Shown: positions 45,835-53,983 of the stretch, piece by piece
How the letters are laid out: every line of letters starts with the position of its first letter
Numbering within the stretch: the stretch's first letter is position 1
NCBI RefSeq assembly: GCF_000463015.1
Contig: NC_022247.1
Location: 992,001-1,056,000, forward strand
Direction: 5' to 3'
Length of the DNA stretch: 64,000 nt
Origin: Variovorax paradoxus B4
Lineage (GTDB): Bacteria; Pseudomonadota; Gammaproteobacteria; Burkholderiales; Burkholderiaceae_C
The notes under the pieces: model-generated
Database searches by the model: none
Told to the model about the DNA's origin: nothing
Seen by the model: only the letters and a program-made list of their open reading frames with translations
Translations under genes and position numbers: made by a program

Positions 45835-47037
45835 ATGCCTTCGCTCCTGATCCGCAACGTGCGCCCCCTGGGCGCTTCCCCTGTCGACCTGCTGGTACGC
45901 GATGGCTGCATTGCGGAAACCGGCGCCGCGCTTTCCGCGCCCGCCGATGCCACCGTCGAGGAGGGCGCCGGCGCATTGCTGCTGCCCGGCCTGGTCGAAG
46001 GCCACACCCATCTCGACAAGACGCTGTGGGGCATGAACTGGTACCGCAACGAGGTCGGCGTCAACCTCGTCGACAAGATCGAGAACGAACGCGCCTTCCG
46101 GCATGCGAGCGGACACGACGCGGCCGCGCAGTCGCTGGTGCTGGCCAAGGCCTTCCTCGCGCTCGGCACCACGCGGCTGCGCACGCACGTCGACGTCGAC
46201 ACGCAAGCGGGCCTGCGCCATCTCGAAGGCACGCTGCGCACGCGGCAGGCGCTGCGCGACGTGCAGCAGATCCAGGTTGTCGCATTCCCGCAGTCCGGCC
46301 TGCTGGGCCGGCCGGGCACGGCCGAGCTGCTCGAGCAGGCGCTGGCACAGGGGGCCGACCTGCTCGGCGGCCTCGACCCCTGCGCCATCGACGGCGACCC
46401 GGTGCGCTCGCTCGACGTGCTCTTCGGCATCGCCGACAGGCACCAGCGCCCGCTCGACATCCACCTGCACGAACCAGGCGCAATGGGCGCGTTCTCGCTC
46501 GACCTGATCCTGCAGCGCACCGAAGCGCTGGGCATGCAGGGCAGGGTCGCGATCAGCCACGGCTTCTGCCTTGGCGACGTGGGCGAACGCGAGCGCGACG
46601 CACTGCTCGCGCGCATGGCCAGGCTCGGCGTGGTGCTGATCACCAGCGCGCCGCCATCGCGCAGCGTGCCGCCGCTCATGGCCTGCCGCAAGGCCGGCGT
46701 GACGGTGCTCGGCGGCAACGACGGCATCCGCGACACCTGGTCGCCGTACGGCAACCCCGACATGCTGGAACGCGCCATGCTGATCGGCATGCGCTACAAC
46801 CTGCGCCGCGACGACGAGATCGACGTGGCGCTCCACACCGTCACCCACGCCGGCGCACGCGGCTGCGGCTTCGAGGCCTATGGCCTGGAAGCGGGCTGCC
46901 GCGCCGACCTGGTTCTGGTCGATGCGCAGACGCCGGCGCAGGCCGTGGTCTCGCGGCCGGTGCGCAAGCTGGTGGTGGCGGGCGGCCGTGTCGTGGGCCG
47001 CAACGGCGTGCTGCAGGCCGACGTGGCGTCCCTGTAG
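45835..47037 (+). CDS. Amidohydrolase, cytosine deaminase-like
   Basis: 400 residues. The metal-binding motif H-T-H-L-D-K (about 58-63), the mid-sequence H-L-H-E-P-G, the late I-S-H-G-F-C-L-G and the Asp in G-G-N-D-G-I-R-D-T-W are the cytosine deaminase/N-isopropylammelide-type set. It hydrolyses a ring amine or amide. W-S-P-Y-G-N after the last Asp is typical of the CodA group. There is no codB nearby; the divergent EamA protein could be a transport partner. Substrate uncertain. Confidence 0.85.
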   Translation: MPSLLIRNVRPLGASPVDLLVRDGCIAETGAALSAPADATVEEGAGALLLPGLVEGHTHLDKTLWGMNWYRNEVGVNLVDKIENERAFRHASGHDAAAQSLVLAKAFLALGTTRLRTHVDVDTQAGLRHLEGTLRTRQALRDVQQIQVVAFPQSGLLGRPGTAELLEQALAQGADLLGGLDPCAIDGDPVRSLDVLFGIADRHQRPLDIHLHEPGAMGAFSLDLILQRTEALGMQGRVAISHGFCLGDVGERERDALLARMARLGVVLITSAPPSRSVPPLMACRKAGVTVLGGNDGIRDTWSPYGNPDMLERAMLIGMRYNLRRDDEIDVALHTVTHAGARGCGFEAYGLEAGCRADLVLVDAQTPAQAVVSRPVRKLVVAGGRVVGRNGVLQADVASL

Positions 47038-47181
47038 CCCGCGTCTTCAAGCAGGAACGCGGCAGGGCGCCGCCATGTGCGCCTTCGACCTACGCAAAAG
47101 CCCGCTCCCGGCTGTAGAGGTCCGGCCCGGAGCCAGGGGACGCTTCGCCGCAAGATTCCATCTCCAAACGAAAGGCCTCTC

Positions 47182-47466
47182 ATGCGCGCCAACGACAAAT
47201 CGCATTCCGGACCCGTGGCCGACGAACTGACGCCGCTGGAAATTTCCCAGGCCGTCCTCCAGGGCGAAGAAAACCCGAACATCGCACGGCCGCTCACGCC
47301 GTTGGAGCAGGCCGCCACGGGCATGGGAACGGGCACCGGACAACGCTCGTCGCTGGGCCGCGTCCTGTGCAGCCCCGCGGTGGCCTGGGGTGCTGCGGCG
47401 GTGACGGGCCTGGGCCTGCTCGCGGCGCTGGCCTATGCGAAGCGGGGGCCCACGCTCAGGCCTTGA
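47182..47466 (+). CDS. Small single-pass membrane protein of unknown function
   Basis: 94 residues. The N-terminal half is polar; L-T-P-L-E occurs twice, as P-L-E-I-S-Q and P-L-E-Q-A-A. One membrane helix (about 68-86) is followed by a short basic tail. ATG 47182 has AAAGG six bases upstream. No family was recognised. Confidence 0.65.
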   Translation: MRANDKSHSGPVADELTPLEISQAVLQGEENPNIARPLTPLEQAATGMGTGTGQRSSLGRVLCSPAVAWGAAAVTGLGLLAALAYAKRGPTLRP

Positions 47467-47511
47467 CGCCGCCGGCGGTGAAGGCGAACGTGCATCACTA
47501 CACTGCTGCGG

Positions 47512-48255
47512 ATGAGCCTTCCCCCTCCACCGCATCGCGCGCGAGAAGACCGTCTTGTTTCCTATTTCCGAAGCGGCGACGCCATGCGCAGCCGCAGCGT
47601 GAGCGGTGTCGTGCTCTCGGGCGCGGTCGATGTGCCCGTGCCTCCCGCACGCCTGACTGCGGATTGGGAACGCGAGATTTCTTCGCGCCTGGCGCTGGAG
47701 CCCGGGGACGTCGAGCCATTGCCCCTGGCGCGTGCGCGTGCGCGCTGGCCGGACTACAGGCACTGCGTGCAGGCGGTGTCCGACTGGACGCGCACGCTCG
47801 GATTGCCCGAGGTGCTTGCGTCCAGCGAGGTCGCCCTCATGGCCTGCCGCGGCGCGAGGTACCACCACGACGGCGCGCAATACGGCGGCGCGGCGTTCTG
47901 CAATCTGTTCCTGAGCGAGGACAAGGAACTGGATGTGCACTTTCCCTCTACGGGTCAGCGAATTCCCCTTGCCCGGGGCACGGTCGTGATATTCGATACA
48001 GGCCAGCCGCACGCCGTGATCCGGCGCCGCAGCAGCGGCTTCGATGCGGCCGACTTCGCGCCCGGCCAGGATTGCACCCAGGTGTTCCTGACCTGGGAGC
48101 TCCCCATTGAAGATGCGCATGTGGGGCGCACGCTTCGTATCGCCTTCGACATCGACGCGCCGACCGCATCGCAAGTGGATGAAGAGCAGGTCCGGATGAA
48201 CGGCGAACCGGCCAGCGTGTGCCCGGCCTCCGGCGAGTGGCGCCGGGCCGGCTGA
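47512..48255 (+). CDS. 2-oxoglutarate/Fe(II)-dependent oxygenase-like protein
   Basis: 247 residues. H118-x-D120 in R-Y-H-H-D-G-A-Q-Y, a distal His167 in F-D-T-G-Q-P-H-A-V-I and Arg171 shortly after fit the facial triad and 2OG-binding residue of the double-stranded beta-helix oxygenases. An in-frame ATG at 47584 would give a shorter protein beginning M-R-S-R-S; the longer start is shown because there is no decisive ribosome-binding sequence. Substrate not predictable. Confidence 0.78.
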   Translation: MSLPPPPHRAREDRLVSYFRSGDAMRSRSVSGVVLSGAVDVPVPPARLTADWEREISSRLALEPGDVEPLPLARARARWPDYRHCVQAVSDWTRTLGLPEVLASSEVALMACRGARYHHDGAQYGGAAFCNLFLSEDKELDVHFPSTGQRIPLARGTVVIFDTGQPHAVIRRRSSGFDAADFAPGQDCTQVFLTWELPIEDAHVGRTLRIAFDIDAPTASQVDEEQVRMNGEPASVCPASGEWRRAG

Positions 48256-48266
48256 GCATCACGCCA

Positions 48267-48410
48267 TCACGCGCCCCGCCAGCGCGAGTTCGACTGCAGC
48301 TTTTCGTAGTCATTCCGCGCGAGCTGTAGACCGTTCGGACTCGGCGGGTTTTCCTTGTAGACGATGCAAGCGCCAAGCGAAGAGACTGCGCCCGCACGTA
48401 CGAAGAGCAG
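48267..48410 (-). other. Possible remnant of a small lipoprotein gene
   Basis: In the 253-base gap before the lipoprotein gene, one minus-strand frame reads L-L-F-V-R-A-G-A-V-S-S-L-G-A-C followed by I-V-Y-K-E-N-P-P-S-P-N-G and about 20 further residues to a TGA at 48267-48269. The first part resembles a signal peptide with a lipobox (L-G-A-C). No ATG, GTG or TTG start is in frame, so it could be a frameshifted remnant or a chance reading frame. Confidence 0.3.
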
Positions 48411-48508
48411 GCCTGCACGCCGTCATCGCCGCTACATCGCGATGTCACAGCTCCTTCTTACGCTGGAGGCCATTCAACCGCCTCGAGAAAAAAGGAGTGT
48501 CTCCATCC

Positions 48509-48736
48509 ATGCATCCACGATTCATCTTGCGCGCGCCCTTCGCGCTGTCGGTACTGGCCTTTGCATTGACCGCCTGCGGCGGCGGTGATGGTGGAGGCGG
48601 TGGGAGCTTCAGCGGCAGCGCCGCTGCGACGGGCAATGCGCTCGGCTCGGACCAGACCCCTGCAGACACGGCCGGCAAGACCGATGCAGCCCCGTCCGGC
48701 GCGGGCACCGACCCCAGCGTGAGCTACGCCCCCTGA
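48509..48736 (+). CDS. Small glycine-rich lipoprotein
   Basis: 75 residues. The signal peptide ends L-T-A-C with Cys23, followed at once by a Gly-rich run (G-G-G-D-G-G-G-G-G) and a Ser/Thr/Ala-rich low-complexity tail. ATG 48509 is 11 bases after AAAGGAG; a GTG at 48497 is also in frame. It lies 39 bases upstream of the phospholipase gene and was probably transcribed with it. The protein is too short and disordered for a functional call. Confidence 0.7.
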   Translation: MHPRFILRAPFALSVLAFALTACGGGDGGGGGSFSGSAAATGNALGSDQTPADTAGKTDAAPSGAGTDPSVSYAP

Positions 48737-48775
48737 GGCTCGACGCTTCCCCGTATTTTCAAAACAAACCCCGCC

Positions 48776-51127
48776 ATGACCACACGCCGCAAGTTTCTCC
48801 AGACCACCACCGGCACCGGCATTGCCGCCGCCACGCTGGCCACCTTTCCCCCCAGCATCCGCCGCGCGCTGGCCATCCCCGCGCATCACGAGACCGGCAC
48901 CATCAAGGACGTCAAGCACGTCGTGCTGCTGATGCAGGAGAACCGCTCCTTCGACAGCTATTTCGGCACCTTCAAGGGTGTGCGCGGCTACGGCGACCGC
49001 TTTGCCGTGCCGGCGCCCAACGGCAAGACCATCTTTCACCAGACCTACACCAAGACCACGCCGCCCAGCACCTACACGCCCTACCGCCTCGACGAGAGCA
49101 AGGGCAACGCGCAGCGCGCAGGCAGCACGCCGCACGGTTGGTCCGATTCGCAGGCCGCATGGGACCACGGCCGCATGTTCAAGTGGCCCGACGTCAAGAA
49201 CCTGCTGTCGATGGGCTACTACGACACCGCGGAAGTGCCGTTCCAGCGCGCGCTGGCCGAGGCCTTCACGCTGTGCGACCACTACCACTGCGGCATGCAC
49301 ACCGGCACCATTGCGAACCGCTTGTTCTACTGGAGCGGCACCAATGGCCCGAACGGCATCAGCCCCGTCGATGGCAGCAAGGTGCAGCTTGCGGTTCTGA
49401 ACAACCAGTTCAACGCCGGCAACGACATCGGCGTATCCACCGAAGGCTGGACCTGGACCACCTATGCCGACCGGCTCGAGAAGGCCGGCGTGAAGTGGAA
49501 GGTCTACCAGAGCCTGATCGACAACTTCGGCTGCAACGAGATGATGAGCTTTCGCCACTGGCGCACGGCCATCGAGCAGATGCCGGCGGCACGCCGCCCC
49601 GTGTACGTTCCCGCGACCGACATCACGCAGCCGGTGACCGCCGCGGGCCCGTTCTACGACCCGGCCATCGACGATGCGCTCAGCCCGCTCGCCAAGGGCT
49701 TCGGCAACACCATGCCGCAAGGCTTCCTCGAAACCTTTCGCGAGGACATCCGCAACGGCACCTTGCCCGCGGTGTCGTGGATCATTTCGCCCTCGGCCTA
49801 CAGCGAGCATCCCGGACCATCGAGCCCGGCCAAGGGTGGCTGGTACGTGCAGGAAGTGCTGGACGCGCTGACCTCCAATCCCGAGGTCTGGAGCAAGACC
49901 GTGCTGCTCATCAACTTCGACGAGAACGACGGCTTCTTCGACCACCTGCCGTCGCCCGCGGCGCCTTCGCGCAACCCCGACGGCTCGCTGGCCGGCGCCA
50001 CCACGATGGCCGAGGCCGACGTGGCCGTCGAGTACCACAACTACACGCCGGCCACCTCCAAGCAGCCCGCCATGGACGGCCGCCCCTACGGCCCCGGACC
50101 GCGCGTGCCGATGTGGGTGGTCTCGCCCTGGAGCCGCGGCGGCTGGGTCAACTCGCAGGTCTGCGACCACACCTCGACGCTCATGTTCCTGGAGAAGTGC
50201 TTCGGCGTGGCCGAGCCGCAGATCAGCAAGCACCGCCGCGCCGTCTGCAGCGACCTCACCAGCGCCTTCAACTTCGAGCGTCCCAACGACGAGCCGCTGC
50301 CCGCGCTGCCCGGGCGCAAGACCAAGGCCGAGGCCGATGCGCTGACCGCCGCGCAGGAGGCGCTGCCCAAGATCGTGCCGGCCGCCGATGCCGACCTGCC
50401 GGTGCAGGCCACCGGCGTGCGTCCCTCGCGCGCCCTCCCTTACGAACTGCACATCAGCGCGCGCAGCGACGCGCTCAACGGCCGCGTCCAGCTGCTGTTC
50501 GCCAACAGCGGCCAGGCCGCCGCCGTGTTCCACGTCTACGACAAGCTGCACCTGTCGGACCGCCTGCCGCGCCGCTACGTGGTGGAGCCCGGCAAGCAGC
50601 TCGACGGCTACTGGAACGCCATGACCGACGATGCCGGCCTGTACGACCTGTGGGTGCTCGGCCCCAACGGCTTTCATCGACAGTTCAAGGGCGACCTGAA
50701 CCGGCTGCGCGCCGGAAGTGCGCCCGCGCCCGAGATCCGCGTGGGCTATGACACGCGCCGTGGCGATCTCTACCTGCAGATGCGCAACGATGGCCGGCGC
50801 GATTGCCGCTTCACCGTGCAGCCCAACAAGGCCTACCCGCGCCCCGACGCCTACCAGGCCGGCGGCAGGGACCGCAACGGCAACAACGGGCACGGCAATG
50901 ACGACAAGGGCGTCTACGGCAACAACCCCGACGGCTCGTGGAGCATCCGCGTCAAGGGCGGCGGCGAAACCGGCATGCGCTGGAGCCTGGACGCCAGCGG
51001 CCAGTGGTACGACTTCGTGGTGACCTGCGATGCCGACCCTTCGTTCTACCGGCGCCTTGCCGGCCGGATCGAGACGGGCCGGCACTCGGTGAGCGATCCG
51101 GCCATGGGGCTGCAAGACCGCTTCTGA
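48776..51127 (+). CDS. Tat-exported phosphocholine-type phospholipase C
   Basis: 783 residues. T-T-R-R-K-F-L-Q at 2-9 is a strong twin-arginine signal. The phosphoesterase domain has Q-E-N-R-S-F-D-S-Y-F-G near residue 53, C-D-H-Y-H-C-G-M-H-T-G-T-I-A-N-R near 172 and N-F-D-E-N-D-G-F-F-D-H near 381, the metal and nucleophile segments of the AcpA/PlcN superfamily. Two C-terminal DUF756 repeats (about 545-640 and 650-755) follow. The second holds a Gly/Asn-rich insertion. It hydrolyses phosphatidylcholine-type lipids outside the cytoplasm, probably for phosphate or choline. Confidence 0.95.
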   Translation: MTTRRKFLQTTTGTGIAAATLATFPPSIRRALAIPAHHETGTIKDVKHVVLLMQENRSFDSYFGTFKGVRGYGDRFAVPAPNGKTIFHQTYTKTTPPSTYTPYRLDESKGNAQRAGSTPHGWSDSQAAWDHGRMFKWPDVKNLLSMGYYDTAEVPFQRALAEAFTLCDHYHCGMHTGTIANRLFYWSGTNGPNGISPVDGSKVQLAVLNNQFNAGNDIGVSTEGWTWTTYADRLEKAGVKWKVYQSLIDNFGCNEMMSFRHWRTAIEQMPAARRPVYVPATDITQPVTAAGPFYDPAIDDALSPLAKGFGNTMPQGFLETFREDIRNGTLPAVSWIISPSAYSEHPGPSSPAKGGWYVQEVLDALTSNPEVWSKTVLLINFDENDGFFDHLPSPAAPSRNPDGSLAGATTMAEADVAVEYHNYTPATSKQPAMDGRPYGPGPRVPMWVVSPWSRGGWVNSQVCDHTSTLMFLEKCFGVAEPQISKHRRAVCSDLTSAFNFERPNDEPLPALPGRKTKAEADALTAAQEALPKIVPAADADLPVQATGVRPSRALPYELHISARSDALNGRVQLLFANSGQAAAVFHVYDKLHLSDRLPRRYVVEPGKQLDGYWNAMTDDAGLYDLWVLGPNGFHRQFKGDLNRLRAGSAPAPEIRVGYDTRRGDLYLQMRNDGRRDCRFTVQPNKAYPRPDAYQAGGRDRNGNNGHGNDDKGVYGNNPDGSWSIRVKGGGETGMRWSLDASGQWYDFVVTCDADPSFYRRLAGRIETGRHSVSDPAMGLQDRF

Positions 51128-51283
51128 CGAAGCCGGAACTGGCGCGTCCGGGGTAGATGAAAATCGAAACAGTCGTATCAGTTCCAAGCCCCTCGATCCG
51201 ATGGATTGCAGGCAGGAGTCGAGAGCCCCCGCTGATCTCGCAAACACGCCGTTCCTGCTTTTGGATGCACTTACACTCCGGCC

Positions 51284-51643
51284 ATGAGAAGAACCGGGGA
51301 AGTTCAATGCGGCCTGCAGCCCGTGGTGGAGCTGCGGAAAGAGGCTGCGTCGTACGCTTATTCGGTTCGCGCGCCACGGTCGAAAGGTGTGGTCCCGCCC
51401 AGCTCGTACAGCAACGGCGGCTTCGCGACACTGGCCGATTGCCTGCTCGACGTGGCGCGGGCGCTCGGTGGTGACTTCAAGCGCATCTACGTGCGTCTTG
51501 ACGGCTACTGCGTCGGGGAGCGCGACGTCGTCGAGTTGCGCCGGGAGCCGCAGGAGGTTGCGGCTGCATTGAAGGTCACTTGCGACGCGGTAGCGAGTGC
51601 CATCCTGCCTGGTGCCGCCGCACCGGAAACCAACGGCCCGTGA
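51284..51643 (+). CDS. Hypothetical protein
   Basis: 119 residues with no recognised family. The middle is plausible protein sequence (F-A-T-L-A-D-C-L-L-D-V-A-R-A-L and R-I-Y-V-R-L-D-G-Y-C-V-G-E-R-D-V-V), suggesting an alpha-beta fold. There is no signal peptide or membrane helix. No strong ribosome-binding sequence precedes the ATG. It lies 157 bases after the phospholipase gene and is convergent with dkgB, 12 bases away. Confidence 0.5.
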   Translation: MRRTGEVQCGLQPVVELRKEAASYAYSVRAPRSKGVVPPSSYSNGGFATLADCLLDVARALGGDFKRIYVRLDGYCVGERDVVELRREPQEVAAALKVTCDAVASAILPGAAAPETNGP

Positions 51644-51655
51644 GCTCGCGGCCGC

Positions 51656-52471
51656 TCAGTCCCAGGCCGGCGAGAGACCCGCCGGGTCGGTGAGCCGCTC
51701 GCCACGGTCGAGTGCCGCGATCTGCGCCATCTCCGCATCCGTCAGCCTCAGCTGCTGCGCCTTCAGGTTGCCCTCCAGGTTCGCCCGCTTCGTCGACGAC
51801 GGAATCACCGCGTAGCCCAGCTGCATCGCCCACGCCAGCACCACCTGCGCCGTGGTCGCGCCGTGCGCCTTGGCCATCGCCTCGATCACCGGGTCGTTGA
51901 GCACTTTGCCGTACGCCAGCGTCATGTAAGACGTGATGCGGATGCCCTGGCTCTTCGCGAACTCGGCCACCTTGCGGTTGTGCAGGTACGGGTGCAGCTC
52001 GATCTGGTTGGTGGCGATTTCCTTCGCGCCCACGGCCGCAATGGCTTCCTTCATCAGCGCGATGTTGAAGTTTGACACGCCGATCTGCTTCGTGAGCCCC
52101 TGCGCCTTGGCTTCGGCCAGCGCGCCCATGAACTCGGCCACCGGCACTGCGCTGCCAGGCGAGGGCCAGTGGATCAGCGTCAGGTCCACATGGTCCGTGC
52201 GCAGCTTGGCAAGGCTGTCCTTCAGGCTGGGCACCAGCTTGTCCTTGGCGTAGTTGTCGGTCCAGACCTTGGTGGTGATGAACAGGTCCTTGCGCGCCAC
52301 GCCGCTTTCGGCGATGGCTTGGCCCACCTCGGCCTCGTTGCCGTAGATCTGCGCCGTGTCGATCACGCGGTAGCCCACGTCGAGGCCGTTCTTCACCGAG
52401 TCGATCACCACCTGGCCCTTGAGGCGGAAGGTGCCGAGGCCGAAGGCGGGAATGGTGTTGCTGGTTGTCAT
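51656..52471 (-). CDS. dkgB: Aldo/keto reductase, 2,5-didehydrogluconate reductase B-like
   Basis: 271 residues. The AKR tetrad is seen as D in V-I-D-T-A-Q, Y in A-Q-I-Y-G-N-E, K in I-T-T-K-V-W and H in T-L-I-H-W-P. I-G-V-S-N-F-N is the substrate-loop motif, and the late I-P-S-S-T-K-R-A-N binds NADPH. The length is close to E. coli DkgB. It reduces aldehydes or keto-sugars. It lies 46 bases downstream of an MFS gene on the same strand, probably one transcript. Confidence 0.88.
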   Translation of the reverse strand: MTTSNTIPAFGLGTFRLKGQVVIDSVKNGLDVGYRVIDTAQIYGNEAEVGQAIAESGVARKDLFITTKVWTDNYAKDKLVPSLKDSLAKLRTDHVDLTLIHWPSPGSAVPVAEFMGALAEAKAQGLTKQIGVSNFNIALMKEAIAAVGAKEIATNQIELHPYLHNRKVAEFAKSQGIRITSYMTLAYGKVLNDPVIEAMAKAHGATTAQVVLAWAMQLGYAVIPSSTKRANLEGNLKAQQLRLTDAEMAQIAALDRGERLTDPAGLSPAWD

Positions 52472-52517
52472 GGTGTTGTCCTTGCGAGTTTGAAAATAGA
52501 GAGAAGCAGGAGGGCGA

Positions 52518-53720
52518 TCAGTGTCCGACCGGCACCGGCCGCGAAGCGCGCACCGGAATGCCGGCACGGCGGTCGAGCGTGCCGCTCCACTGCGTGAGGG
52601 CCAGCGACACCAGCACAACCCCTGCGCCAATCCATGGCGTGTGCATCAGCCCCAGGTGCGTCACGATCAGCCCACCGGCCCAGGCCGCGCCGGCAATGCC
52701 CAGGTTGAAAGCCGCGATGTTCAGGCCCGAGGCCACGTCCACCGCCTGCGGCGTGAAGCGCTCGGCCTGCTTCACCACATACACCTGCAGGCCCGGTACG
52801 TTGCCGAAGGCGACCGCGCCCCACATCAGCACCGCCGCCAGCGCCAGCCACTTGTGCGGCGCCGCGAAGTTGAACACCAGCAGCACCGCGGCCAGCAACG
52901 CGAAGATGATCTTCAGCGCTGGAATCGGCCCCATCCGGTCGGCCAGCTTGCCGCCCCAGATGTTGCCCACCGCCACCGACACGCCGTACACCAGCATCAC
53001 CCAGCCCACCGCGCCGGCGCTGAAGCCCGACACGTCGGTGAGGATCGGCGCGAGGAACGTGAAGGGAATGAACGAACCGCCGTAGCCGATCGCGGTCTTG
53101 GCATACACCAGCAACAGGCGCGGCTCGGCCAGCACCTTGGCCTGCTGTGCCAGCGAGGCCGGCGGCGTGTGGCGGATGTTGTTGGGAATGAAGATCCAGC
53201 TGCCGATGAAGGCGATCACGCCCAGCGCGGAAACAGCCAGGAAGGTCTCGCGCCAGCCGAAGTGCTGCCCGATGAACGTGCCCAGCGGCACGCCCGTGAC
53301 CAGCGCCACCGTGAGGCCCGTGAACATGATCGCGATGGCGCTGGCGGCCTTTTCCTTCGGCACCAGCCCGGTGGCGATGGTCGAGCCGATCGAGAAGAAC
53401 ACGCCGTGCGCCAGGCCCGTGAGCACGCGGGCGGCAATCAGCGATTCATAGCTCGGCGCCTGCCACGCCAGCAGGTTGCCGACCGTGAACAGCGCCATCA
53501 GCCCGAGCAGCAGCGCCTTGCGCGGCAGTTTCCCCGTGAGCGCGGTGAGCACCGGCGCGCCGATGGCGACGCCCAGCGCATAGAGGCTGACCAAAAGGCC
53601 CGCCGAGGGAAGGCCGATGCCGAGGTCGGCGGCCACGGTGGGGATGAGGCCAACGATGACGAACTCGGTCGTCCCGATGGCGAAGGCGCTGAGGGTCAGC
53701 GCGAGCAAGGCGATTGGCAT
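52518..53720 (-). CDS. MFS transporter, AraJ/YdhP sugar-efflux type
   Basis: 400 residues and twelve predictable membrane helices. [15 protein letters not shown] at the start is the classic DHA1 opening. The loop 2-3 motif region reads G-K-L-P-R-K-A, and [15 protein letters not shown] occupies helix 4. It is likely an exporter of sugars or small drugs. It pairs with dkgB; the divergent neighbour is the secreted hydrolase gene across 263 bases. Confidence 0.9.
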   Translation of the reverse strand: MPIALLALTLSAFAIGTTEFVIVGLIPTVAADLGIGLPSAGLLVSLYALGVAIGAPVLTALTGKLPRKALLLGLMALFTVGNLLAWQAPSYESLIAARVLTGLAHGVFFSIGSTIATGLVPKEKAASAIAIMFTGLTVALVTGVPLGTFIGQHFGWRETFLAVSALGVIAFIGSWIFIPNNIRHTPPASLAQQAKVLAEPRLLLVYAKTAIGYGGSFIPFTFLAPILTDVSGFSAGAVGWVMLVYGVSVAVGNIWGGKLADRMGPIPALKIIFALLAAVLLVFNFAAPHKWLALAAVLMWGAVAFGNVPGLQVYVVKQAERFTPQAVDVASGLNIAAFNLGIAGAAWAGGLIVTHLGLMHTPWIGAGVVLVSLALTQWSGTLDRRAGIPVRASRPVPVGH

Positions 53721-53870
53721 GAGGGCACTCCTGAATGGATGGGAGGAGTGTCTTGTGGATACCTTTGCGGATAAATGGGGGTTGTGGCAGAAGATAGTTG
53801 CTATGAAATCAACAATATATGCAGTGGACCTGAACTCTGATGCGTCAGATCAGGGCGGGACTGCCAGTCC

Positions 53871-53885
53871 TTAACCATCGGTTAA
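53871..53885. promoter_or_regulatory. Candidate operator TTAACC-ATC-GGTTAA
   Basis: A perfect six-base inverted repeat with a three-base spacer, about 100 bases before the hydrolase gene and 150 before the divergent MFS gene. Its inner 13 bases fit T-N11-A. A related GGCTAA follows at 53890-53895. The LysR gene at 56079-57017 is the nearest candidate regulator; this link is inferred. Confidence 0.5.
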
Positions 53886-53983
53886 GACCGGCTAAACAAG
53901 ACGCGAATTGTCGGCACACCTCCGAATCGTGAGGATGCACAGCGCCGGCGCCGTCGGACCCGCACAAAGAAACAGGAGAGAGC

